Shown here: positions 55,929 through 64,000 of the stretch, in pieces | How the letters are laid out: each line of letters begins with the position of its first letter | How positions within the stretch are numbered: the first letter of the stretch is position 1 | NCBI GenBank assembly: GCA_949128115.1 | Contig: OX421963.1 | Coordinates: forward strand, 77,371,635-77,435,634 | Source of the DNA: Anaspis maculata | Taxonomy: Eukaryota > Arthropoda > Insecta > Coleoptera > Scraptiidae | Direction: 5' to 3' | Length of the DNA stretch: 64,000 bases | The notes under the pieces: model-generated | What the model was told of the DNA's origin: nothing | Databases searched by the model: none | The model's input: only the letters and a program-made list of their open reading frames with translations | Position numbers and translations under genes: made by a program

Positions 55929-57047
55929 TCAAAACAATTTTTCCAAAATTACGCCAGCACTGTCTCGGTTTTGAAAGTCTTCATGGCACATCATTTTTGC
56001 CAAGACACTCTTCACAGCACTCAAATCAAAATCCCTATGATTTTCACCCAAACAGTGCCCATGGAACATTTTGTTTTTATTCAACAACCGTTTCTCGGCA
56101 ATAAACTGAATGAAATCAAAAAAACCTGCAAAGTCCATGCCATGACTAGCCTTCAACATCACTTGGCAATGTTCCAAAAAGCCCTCCATATCTCTGCAGT
56201 CCTCGATTTCTTTCTTCACAGCTTCCAAAGCTTGAACCAAGCCGGACCACATCTTGTCAACATTACACCCATTGATCCAGTTATGATTAATCGAAATCGT
56301 GTCCTCCAAATTCCAAACTTGGTGATACCAGCCAGAAGGCACAAAAATCGCTTGACCTTTCTCTTGAATCAACTCGAAATGTCTACAATTTTTGTAAACG
56401 TTCTCGATGCTGTGTGGTAGATTTCCCAGCGAGTCCCGGAATGAATTCTCCACACCTGGCGGGAACAAAATCCATCTTTTCCTGCCGCATACGTTGGCCG
56501 ACCAGCTGTACGAACCGAAGACGTCTGAATGGAACGGAGTCCAAGTTCCAGCTTTCCCCATGTAAACGAATCTGTAATCATCTTTGTCAGTTGCAATCAA
56601 GTATTCGTTCAGCCAGTCTGAGGCGAAATAAATCGGAACTTCGTAGAAACGATCGTTTTTGAAAGTGTTTGCCAAATGCCAGTCTTTCAAGTACAAAGAA
56701 GGATCGAGCCACTTTTCGAAATACTCGTCCAAAGTCATTTCCGTGGTTTTTTGGGAATTGTAGTATTTTTCGTTGCAGTGGTATACGGTGACGGTGCTCG
56801 AGCCGTATGCATTCTTCAGATAAGTTGTATTTGGTTGTTTGTTTGCTATCCATAGCTCGGCCGATGGCCAATTTGTGGTGACGCCTTGTATAACACAAGG
56901 TATGTTTGGTTCCATGTAGTTCCTGAAAAATTCATTGTACGAAATTTTCGTAGTTAGAACAGGCACTTCGGTAACTTCCTGGGGGCTGGAACTGGGACTA
57001 GGCAGCTCAACTTCAAACTCCATTTTTGAGGTTATGTTGTTTGTCAA
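55929..57047 (-). CDS. JMJD4: JmjC-domain 2-oxoglutarate oxygenase JMJD4
   Basis: A single minus-strand exon of 372 codons, uninterrupted. The iron-binding triad is visible: His173 and Asp175 in FHSDVFGSYSW, and His242 in FVPSGWYHQVWN. The 2-oxoglutarate site is consistent with RFVYMGKAGTWTPFH and the following KRWILFPPG. The C-terminal region (ISINHNWING, then helices) matches JMJD4, which hydroxylates a lysine of the translation termination factor eRF1 in vertebrates. JMJD6 is a looser alternative. The start at 57047 is the first ATG; a second in-frame Met at residue 9 (MEFEVELP) is also possible. A minus-strand AATAAA is at 55872-55877. Only about 50 bp upstream of the start lies the left end of a long inverted repeat, so its promoter must be within or across that repeat. 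Confidence 0.93.
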   Translation of the reverse strand: MTNNITSKMEFEVELPSPSSSPQEVTEVPVLTTKISYNEFFRNYMEPNIPCVIQGVTTNWPSAELWIANKQPNTTYLKNAYGSSTVTVYHCNEKYYNSQKTTEMTLDEYFEKWLDPSLYLKDWHLANTFKNDRFYEVPIYFASDWLNEYLIATDKDDYRFVYMGKAGTWTPFHSDVFGSYSWSANVCGRKRWILFPPGVENSFRDSLGNLPHSIENVYKNCRHFELIQEKGQAIFVPSGWYHQVWNLEDTISINHNWINGCNVDKMWSGLVQALEAVKKEIEDCRDMEGFLEHCQVMLKASHGMDFAGFFDFIQFIAEKRLLNKNKMFHGHCLGENHRDFDLSAVKSVLAKMMCHEDFQNRDSAGVILEKLF

Positions 57048-57172
57048 ACTTTGAAGTTTGAACCGTCAAATCGGTTTGGTTATGTCTGTTGTCAGTAGGC
57101 AGCGTGCACGTTTGACAGCTCACTGACATTGGAGGTAAAACAATGGTTATGTTTACATTGGAATGGAGGAAT

Positions 57173-57556
57173 TTAAGCAGAAATCAGATAATTACACAGC
57201 AAGTTTGTGAGAAAAACTATTGAAAAATTGAAAGGTAAGTGGATAATTAATGTTTTCAACGTAATCCAGCTCACAATTTGCATTTCAGCATTGACTAGAT
57301 GAGAGGATTCTTCATAATCATGTCGAGCTGTTGGCATCGAGTCGTAGGACGCAACAAAGATGTAGCCAAACATGCAGATATCAGGATCTTTCGGTAAAAA
57401 TCTTATAAAATGTAAGGCTTGTTGTACTAAGGGGTCATTTTTATCCAACAGGGTCCCCTCTGTCAAACCAACGGGGAAGAAATTTGATTGACCGCTGGCG
57501 ATTGAGCGGCTACAAAAGTGGATGATTGCTTTCAAGAAACAGAGGACATCATGCAC
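57173..57556 (-). CDS. Unknown ORF in left arm (127 codons)
   Basis: A minus-strand frame from an ATG at 57556 opens MHDVLCFLKAIIHFCSRS, then has GLTEGTLLDKNDPLVQQALH and GYIFVASYDSMPTARHDYEE. The sequence is protein-like and well composed, but I do not recognise the family. A possible 5' splice site (AAATT|GTGAGC) follows codon 94 (NAEMQI). Beyond that, the frame differs from the right arm by a single-base change and runs to 57173, which probably is not coding. It has no obvious upstream exon inside the window. Confidence 0.35.
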   Translation of the reverse strand: MHDVLCFLKAIIHFCSRSIASGQSNFFPVGLTEGTLLDKNDPLVQQALHFIRFLPKDPDICMFGYIFVASYDSMPTARHDYEESSHLVNAEMQIVSWITLKTLIIHLPFNFSIVFLTNLLCNYLISA

Positions 57557-58223
57557 AGAGAAAAAACTAGTATACGGGCCTGTGTGCTCCCCTGCACTTT
57601 AATTCTGGCATAGAATCATTCATGTTGGAGTGAAAGTGATATCACCACTTATTGCATGTGACTCCGGGATTCTGCAAGATCGAGTGGTATCATACAAGTT
57701 GTGTACTTAAATTTGAATGAAATTCCATAATTCCATTAGAGATATGGATTTGTTCTTTTTGTACGATGCTACGATGGCGTTTTGTAACATTTCATAAGTT
57801 CATTTTATTGTAAAACATTCTTACAGTGTTGATAATAATAATTCGTATTTTTTCTCATTTGTACAAATAAAAAAAACAAAAAAGCATTTTCGATTCATTT
57901 TTATTGTGCCTAAAATTTAGGTAAGTAAATAAAACAAAAAAACAAGTTTCAAATACTAAATTATGTACTACTGCCACTCTAGTACCTATCATAATTTCTT
58001 AACATTGGAAGTCAATTATGTAAATTCTAGAATTATAACAACTTGATAAACAACCTACAGATTGTTCACTAGAATATTTATCTAAGCGGCTTCATCTTTG
58101 GGTATACTCAAGTCGATGAATTTATTCATCGATTTCAACTTTACTTTCACTCCAACATGAATGATTCTATGCCAGAATTAAAGTGCAGGGGAGCACACAG
58201 GCCCGTATACTAGTTTTTTCTCT

Positions 58224-58523
58224 GTGCATGATGTCCTCTGTTTCTTGAAAGCAATCATCCACTTTTGTAGCCGCTCAATCGCCAGCGGTCAATCAAATTT
58301 CTTCCCCGTTGGTTTGACAGAGGGGACCCTGTTGGATAAAAATGACCCCTTAGTACAACAAGCCTTACATTTTATAAGATTTTTACCGAAAAAACCTAAT
58401 ATCTGCATGTTTGGCTACATCTTTGTTGCGTCCTACGACTCCATGCCAACAGCTCGACATGATTATGAAGAATCCTCCCATCTAGTCAATGCTGAAATGC
58501 AAATTGTGAGCTGGATTAGTTGA
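58224..58523 (+). CDS. Unknown ORF in right arm (99 codons)
   Basis: This is the inverted twin of the left-arm frame, with the same start MHDVLCFLKAIIHFCSRS and two changed residues in FLPKKPNICMFG (left arm: KDPD). It stops at 58521-58523 unless spliced at the GTGAGC after NAEMQI. No known domain is seen. Two copies on opposite strands reading outward suggest an inverted duplication of one parental exon, with the parent elsewhere. Confidence 0.35.
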   Translation: MHDVLCFLKAIIHFCSRSIASGQSNFFPVGLTEGTLLDKNDPLVQQALHFIRFLPKKPNICMFGYIFVASYDSMPTARHDYEESSHLVNAEMQIVSWIS

Positions 58524-59004
58524 AAACATTAATTATCCACTTACCTTTCAATTTTTCAGTAGTTTTTCTCACAAACTTGCTGTGTAATTATCTGATTTCT
58601 GCTTAAATTCCTCCATTCCAATGTAAACATAACCATTGTTTTACCTCCAATGTCAGTGAGCTGTCAAACGTGCACGCTGCCTGTTGTCATATTTCAGAAT
58701 TTCACTTTTTAGTTTCTTACTTTACGCCCATTCTTCAAACGTTGATCAAAACCTATTTGAATTGACGTTTTTATTGCGCTACTTGTAAACTAAAGAGCAA
58801 ACTAGGAATATAGTGAAATTGGATTAATAAAATTAAAATTAAAAATGTTCAGAAAATTAGTGACTTTCAGTGCCAAATTGGTAGCATTGCCGGTTGACAC
58901 TTGACATAAAGTTGACAGTGACAGTTGCCATATAACCCTAATTTACTGCACGCTGCAGTGCTGCACGTTTTCTCGTTTTCACATAAGAGGAAGTCTCTAT
59001 AACC

Positions 59005-60145
59005 ATGGGTAAACACCATAATTTCGAAATTATAGCTGGGACCTACGAAGAATTCCTACTAGGACTCAATTTCTCAACAAAAGTACGTAAACTCCTTTCG
59101 TCATCTCATGACATGGAGGTAATTTTCACCAATTTTTTTTCAGAGCAACACCTTGACTCAAAGCTTCGCATCCCATGACCACTCAGGTTTAGTCAGATGC
59201 GTAACCACAGCTGGCCACTACTTGGCTTCAGGCGGAGCCGACGATCGCATCTGCGTTTACGACATGAAAGCCAGGAAAGAACACTGCCAGCTAACACACC
59301 ACAATGCCACGATAACCGCACTCGGTTTCACCGACAACCATTCCCACATAATCAGCGCAAGCAGTGACGGCGTTCTGGCCATAGTCAGAGTAGGAAACTG
59401 GCAATTGGAAAAGATGTGGGAAAAAGCACACAAGGGTGCCGCCATTCTAGACCTAGCAGTACACAGTTCTGGCAAATTAGCCCTGACCCTCGGATCTGAC
59501 TGCACCTTGTGCACGTGGAATTTAGTCAAAGGCCGGCAGGCGTACAAAATCAACCTCTACACAAAATGCAAGGATCCCAAAAGTCTAGAACGGCTCGCCT
59601 TCACTCCAGATGGCACTCAGTTTGTGCTATATGGAGGCAAATTCACAGAAATCTGGAGCTTAGAAACTGGAGGTGCGCTTCACCAGATTGAGCATCCAAC
59701 AGAAGTCACGAGTTGCACCTGGCTGGACGACGACACCCTCCTGGCGGGGCTGATGGACGGGCGGTTTTCGGTGATTCAAAATGGAGAAAGCGATTTGAGA
59801 CCAGCTCATGATGGAAGAGTCAAAGCCGTGGCAGTTCACAAGAAGTGGATAGTTTCAGCGTGCAGTACCGGCGAGGTCAAGGTGTGGAACAGGGATTTCG
59901 AAGAGATAGCCAAGCACGACACTGGATGCCGGTTGACGTGTCTGTGTATAATTCCTTTTGTAAATGTGAAGAAAGAACAAGAAGTTGAGGAAGTCGTCAG
60001 CGAGGTCGAAGTGAGGAAGAAAAGTAAAGCGCCCAGAGTCATAGTGGAAGAAAGCGATGATGATGTGGAAGTGGCACAGGAACAAAAGAGAAGGAAAGTT
60101 GAGGGGGGCAAAAAGAAGAAGAAGAATAATAAGAGTAAAACGTGA
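59005..60145 (+). CDS. PAK1IP1: WD-repeat protein PAK1IP1 (yeast Mak11 orthologue)
   Basis: Two exons, 59005-59082 and 59144-60145, with a 61-bp intron (GTACGT to TTTTCAG), phase 0, encode 359 residues. The protein begins MGKHHNFEIIAGTYEEFLLG and contains several WD40 units: ASGGADDRICVYDMKARK, ISASSDGVLAIVRVGNW, LGSDCTLCTWNLVKGR, VLYGGKFTEIW and VSACSTGEVKVWNRDF. They form one beta-propeller. The C-terminus is acidic then strongly lysine-rich (GGKKKKKNNKSKT), a nucleolar-type tail. In yeast and animals this protein is needed for 60S ribosomal subunit assembly and was first named for binding PAK1. AATAAA is at 60170-60175. No frameshifts. Confidence 0.92.
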
Positions 60146-60175
60146 GTTAGATATGTGATAAAAATTGTTAATAAA

Positions 60176-61310
60176 ATTTCAAGGTTTTATTTGAAGATTT
60201 TTGAATTCAAATCTATTTCCTCTACAATATCACCTCCCTTTTTTTTGCAAGATAATACAGCTCGTAATACAGAGTGTCCAGTGTTTGAGGACTTTAACCA
60301 TCATGTAGACCTATTGGTTAATAAATTAACTTTGAAGGAAAACTCGAAGGAAAATCACGGGTAATTAGGTCAAAGTAAGTGATATCCTATTACTGACTTC
60401 ATGGTCGAAATGACTTTGAGGTCAAAATTAGGGATTATATTAGGAAAAACATCAAGGTATGACCTATGTGATGTGTGCCTTCAATGTGATTATTATCTGT
60501 AAGGAAATTTTGTAGGGATTATTACATAAATTAATTCATCATGTAGACCTATTGGTTAAATTGTCAAAGTTATATTAGGAGGAAAAAAATCTTATTGAAA
60601 TCCCTCAAAGTAAGTTGCAGCAGGATTTAAGTGTGAAAAGTTAGATAAACTGAATTTCAAAATACCCAGCCACTCAAAGTTGCGTATTGGACCGAAATTC
60701 ATATGAGTACCTTGAATTTGCAATTTGCTTTCGTTTTGGAGCTTGAATGAACGAGTTTTTGTCGGCCTTGAATGGCCGCCGTCAAGATGACTATTAAACG
60801 CGGCCCCGTGCGGTTTTGGCGTCTAAATGACGGTTATACAGCTCCTACTCTAGTCGTATTTCCACGTATAACATGGTCAGTTTTCCAAGATTTTGATATC
60901 AATTTGATGAGAAATATAACTTTACTTCCAGAGAAGCCCGTTTCACAACAGGTAAAAAGGCGGCAAGCCTAATGCTTAAGTAAAAAATTTGCCCAGCCAA
61001 CTAGTCACAGTAGAAGTGAACCTAGGTACTAGGTATATTATCATTAGCATTATTATTAATATTTGGAAAAAACACGCTATTTTCATTCCGAATAGGGCGC
61101 CGAATTTTTTTCCCTTTCAGTGCCGAAACTAGATATAGGCGAAGTAGTCCTGAGTGTGTCTAAGGGCGCCGGCCAAGAGGGGCGCCAAATCAGATATGGG
61201 CGAAAAAAATCGCAAATGATTACCTATTTCAAAAACCGCACCCAACAATACACGGTGAGGGTTGGTAGATACACTGCTCAAATAAATTAGCGGAGCGCGT
61301 TTCCAAAATA
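60176..61310. other. No gene seen
   Basis: A phrase CATGTAGACCTATTGGTTA occurs twice (about 60302 and 60540). TTTCAGTGCCGAAACTAG at about 61118 looks like a hAT-like end without a partner. A plus-strand frame at 60772-60972 has no recognised domain. Confidence 0.35.
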
Positions 61311-61319
61311 TCCTAATTT

Positions 61320-61620
61320 TACTTTCCCGACCCCCCCACCAACATGGAAGGGGAAGTATTGTAATCGTGCAGAAAAAAAGTTTGGAGATTTCACCGGATA
61401 TATCCGTTTTGAGGTCCCCCAAGACGATTAAGACCATTTTTAGAATGATGTCTGTCTGTGTGTGTGTCTGTCTGTATGTGTGTGTGTCTGTCTATTTGTG
61501 TGTGTGAGTGTATGCGCGCCTGTCTGGCTGTGTGTGTGTCTGTCTGTGATCTTCAACGATAACTGCCGAACCGTTGACCGGATCGACTTGAAATTTGGTA
61601 TATGCGGACATGGTTTTTCT
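61320..61620 (+). repeat. Interspersed repeat copy 1 with TGTCTGTC microsatellite
   Basis: AAGTATTGTAATCGTGCAG, TTTCACCGGATATATCCGTT and GAGGTCCCCCAAGACGATTA precede a (TG/TCTG)n stretch at about 61445-61540. CGATAACTGCCGAACCGTTG then follows. A second copy is at 62063-63060. I do not recognise a superfamily. The CAATATT-rich tract up to 62060 carries no gene. Confidence 0.7.
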
Positions 61621-62231
61621 CTGGAAAGAGCCCATTAGTTTTTAGTTGTCATCTGTCAAACGGAAGTGCTACTGTCAACAAATGTCAGAAGCTATATCTT
61701 ACGGAACATGACGTGCAATATATATATAAACTGCATTCAGAACAGTTAAAAGTATTCTATCTGTCATCTGTCAAATGATAAAAAATGTCAAAGTTGAAAA
61801 TTTTACTACATATTCATTTAATTATTCAAAATCTATCCGATGGATTGGAATCGAATTTGGGAGGGGGCAACACAATAAAAGAGTCAAATTAAGGCTGCAG
61901 TTGCAGTTGACCACCATTGTCCAGTCGGGCGTTATGAATTTTCAAAATATCTCCTGGCCGTTGACATTCGAGCGGGCCTCTCGCCCGTGTTTTGATCAGA
62001 ACGACCCGCCTTTTTAGCAGGACTCTACTCAAGAATTCATTCTTGCTCGGGGATCAATTTTTTACTTTCCCGGCCCCACCAACATTGAGGGAAAGTATTG
62101 TAATCGTGCAGAAAAAAAGTTTTGAGATTTCACCGGATATATCCATTTTGAGGTCCCCCAAGTCGATTAAGACCATTTCCAGAATGATGTCTGTCTGTAG
62201 GTGTGTATGTGTGTGTGTGTGTGTGTATGTA

Positions 62232-62985
62232 AAAGGTGTTTTTTTTTAAAGCTGAGCGGTTATAAAGTTCAATAAAAAATTAACTAGCCAAAGGAATTTA
62301 TCCATAGTATGTTGTGGACAAAGAGCAAACATTCAAGATTTTTTATTGAAACTTACACTAATTTGTTTTAAAGATTTCATCCAATAAATGACCCCCACGT
62401 CTTTGAACGCAAATTTCCGCCCGCTGCAATAAATCGTGCATTGCACAGCGACACATTTCAGCGGGAATCTCGGCAATGGCCAGTCGAATTTTGTTTTTGA
62501 GGTCATCCAAATCTTGCAAAGAATTTATGAAGACTTTGGATTTCAGAAATCCCCATACAAAGTAATCCAGGACGCTCAAATCTGGAGAGTGCGCTGGATA
62601 AGCAACGTCTCTGTTTTGCGAAACAAGTCGATTTGGAAACATTTCTCTCAATAGATTCATGCTCACGTTGGCTGTATGAGGCCTTGCTCCATCCTGTTGG
62701 AACCACATACCGCCAGGAAGCTGCAGCTGATTCATAGCATCACCTAAAAATGTCTGGAGCATTTCTGCATATCGATAAGAATTGATGGTAACTGTGTTGC
62801 CCATCTTCTTTCATTTCTTATAAACAGCTGCACTGTTCTAACGCGATCATCAATGAGCCAGCGCTCCATGTCGTACAAAACTTGGAACTTATAGCTACAA
62901 AATGATGTGACATATGAAGCTGTTTGACATCTAGGAACATCATAGAAATGAATCAAAACCGCTCAACTTTAAAAAAAACACCCTT
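62232..62985 (-). mobile_element. Internally deleted mariner-like element, second copy
   Basis: AAAGGTGTTTTTTTTTAAAG at 62232 and AAAAAACACCCTT ending at 62985 are flanked by TA (62230-62231 and 62986-62987). The element is 754 bp, with coding direction on the minus strand. The TIRs match those at 7535-8300 with a few changes. It inserted into the TG tract of an interspersed repeat. Confidence 0.9.
62358..62869 (-). pseudogene. Deleted mariner transposase (DD41D spacing)
   Basis: The minus-strand start at 62869 (MERWLIDDRVRTVQLFIR) is separated by an internal deletion from the catalytic part. That part reads MLQTFLGDAMNQLQLPGG, then MWFQQDGARPHTANV with the first-seen Asp, and HSPDLSVLDYFVWG with the final Asp. 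Counting the residues between the two aspartates gives 41, the spacing that defines the rosa/DD41D branch. The C-terminus ends GGHLLDEIFKTN. The HTH middle and the first catalytic Asp region are gone, so no active enzyme can be made from this copy. Confidence 0.8.
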
Positions 62986-63297
62986 TATGTGTGTGATCTT
63001 CCACGATAACTGCCGAACCGTTAATCCGATCGATTTGAAATTTGATATGCAGACATGGGGCGCGATTCTCGAGATCGTTCGGATTTCAAGTCGTATACGA
63101 GCAACTCGAACAACTTTTTTCGTATACGGATTGGAACATGCATTCTTGAACCGCCTTTGCAACCATTCGAAATCACTGCTCGGCCAAATCCGAACGTTCG
63201 AAAAAAAAATGCGGCAACACGGCATTAGACAATAAAAATGACACTTTGATCCATGTGTCTGACATAAAGTGTTTTGTGCGACAAGTTCAAGTGGAAA

Positions 63298-64000
63298 ATG
63301 CAGCAGTGCCAATCAAAGAAGGGGGCGCATATTACCCAAGAACAAAAAACAACACTGAGGGACTTCATAAAACAACATCCCGAGCTACAAACTGGTAAAT
63401 TTACGGGCAATTTCACAGCTAAGAAAAGCCAAGGCCTCTGGGAGTCCATCGCGGCAACTTTGAATGCAAGCCCTGGAGCAAATAAAGAATGGAAGAAGTG
63501 GAGAAAGGTAAGTGAATTTTAACTTCAGGGTGAAATGGATAATTTTTCAAGTGAATTTATAGACATGGCAAGATATGAAGTGCTCTGCGAAAGGAAAGAA
63601 TTCAAGTATTCGAGCACATCAAAGGGGTACGGGGGGTGGTCCTCAGTCCGACGTTAAACTGAATGAAGATGATGAGGCCATTCTTGTTATGATAGGAAAA
63701 GTGGCTGTCGAAGGCGATCCAAAAGTTGCGGAGTCGCAAGTGATGTTTGATGTGACCCCAGATGAAGCATCATTCATCACAACAGCACAGGTCGACTTTG
63801 ACCACCCCTACTTCATGGAAGGAGTACCAGTTCCGATTCAATCTCAAACTACACTCGGCATCGACATGGACCAACAGTCAAACTCAGAGATGAAAGGTAG
63901 GTAGTATTCAGTGGGATCTGCACTCTGCACACTTGTTATGTACATATATCTTGATACGCTATTTTTTATTTTATAGATAACACATCACTACTTTCAATAG
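63298..64000 (+). CDS. Myb/SANT-like DNA-binding protein (partial, runs off the window)
   Basis: Exons are 63298-63507, 63563-63896 and 63977 onward (incomplete). The splice sites AAG|GTAAGT, TTATAG|ACATGG, AAAG|GTAGGT and TTATAG|ATAACA keep frame. The first 100 residues match the Myb/SANT-like DNA-binding domain of the Myb_DNA-bind_5 type (zeste/NAIF1-like): ITQEQKTTLRDFIKQHPEL, SQGLWESIAATLNASPG, EWKKWRKTWQDMKCSAK, and the closing RGTGGGP typical of the domain. A variable acidic region follows (LNEDDEAILVMIG). Such proteins are either host regulators or domesticated/Harbinger-associated Myb proteins. The window does not show which. The start at 63298 is the ATG preceding the domain; there is no in-frame alternative nearby. 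Confidence 0.8.

Larger units (their letters stand above)
57098..58681. repeat. Near-identical inverted duplication, arms about 540 bp, 507-bp loop
   Basis: Left arm 57098-57636 and right arm 58144-58681 are inverse copies with only a handful of differences by eye (about 99 percent). The arms carry an open frame read outward on both sides. The loop 57637-58143 is AT-rich. The structure sits between the divergent genes JMJD4 and PAK1IP1, starting 51 bp from the JMJD4 start codon and ending 324 bp before the PAK1IP1 start codon. No TIR or target duplication is evident at its ends, so a simple transposon is not supported. Confidence 0.85.
62063..63060 (+). repeat. Interspersed repeat copy 2, split by a mariner
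   Basis: The sequence from 62063 to 62231 matches copy 1 up to a (TG)n tract. The mariner at 62232-62985 is inserted there, and copy 2 resumes at 62986 (TATGTGTGTGATC, CGATAACTGCCGAACCGTTA). The break is inside the microsatellite at a TA. Confidence 0.75.

Overview
The window is eukaryotic and almost certainly from an insect nuclear genome. It has short GT-AG introns (about 55-195 bp), AATAAA polyadenylation signals, insect-like orthologues (RpL18, Gemin3/DDX20, JMJD4, PAK1IP1, a CK2-alpha-like kinase, a CGP-motif Cys/Pro-rich protein) and rosa-type (DD41D) mariner relics. The order cannot be fixed from sequence alone. Seven protein-coding genes are well supported; most of the remaining DNA is repeats and mobile-element remains.

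Layout. 0.16-2.7 kb: an 8-bp-TSD (hAT-like) element holding a 1.4-kb palindrome. 2.8-5.9 kb: two 5'-truncated LINE fragments. 6.0-10.0 kb: a palindrome, a mariner deletion derivative, a degenerate satellite and a small hAT MITE. 10.6-11.9 kb: the Cys/Pro-rich gene. 12.1-13.0 kb: the satellite again, inverted. 13.5-14.7 kb: the CK2-alpha-like kinase. 15.0-18.4 kb: two long palindromes. 19.3-27.6 kb: DDX20 on the minus strand, with a 5.9-kb intron filled by palindromic elements, head-to-head with RpL18 (27.9-28.8 kb). 29.35-36.35 kb: a five-level Russian-doll insertion (SINE, hAT-like, TA MITE, hAT-like, TIR element with a decayed gene). 36.5-49 kb: more nested palindromes, a tRNA-like SINE and a ~265-bp satellite. 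49.4-55.7 kb: a TIR element, a LINE fragment, a ~118-bp satellite carrying Pho/YY1-like motifs, and a 21-bp array. 55.9-60.1 kb: JMJD4 (minus) and PAK1IP1 (plus), with a nearly identical ~540-bp-armed inverted repeat between them. 61.3-63.1 kb: an interspersed repeat interrupted by a second mariner. 63.3 kb to the edge: the start of a Myb/SANT-like gene.

Function. The host genes are mostly housekeeping and do not form one pathway: ribosome structure and assembly (RpL18, PAK1IP1), snRNP assembly (DDX20), translation-factor hydroxylation (JMJD4) and kinase signalling. Two genes, the CGP-type protein and the divergent kinase, may be reproductive-tissue paralogues, which is inference. The strongest unexplained structure is the population of long palindromes with TA-flanked CAGGGTG termini. 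Several are nested concentrically, sharing one centre, which ordinary nested insertion does not explain. Three more items stand out: a TIR element with 3-bp TAA target duplications enclosing a decayed gene (GCDTTS motif, Cys-rich tail) that I cannot assign to a named superfamily; a hairpin-RNA-like inverted duplication between JMJD4 and PAK1IP1; and a 12-bp motif shared by otherwise different 8-bp-TSD elements.
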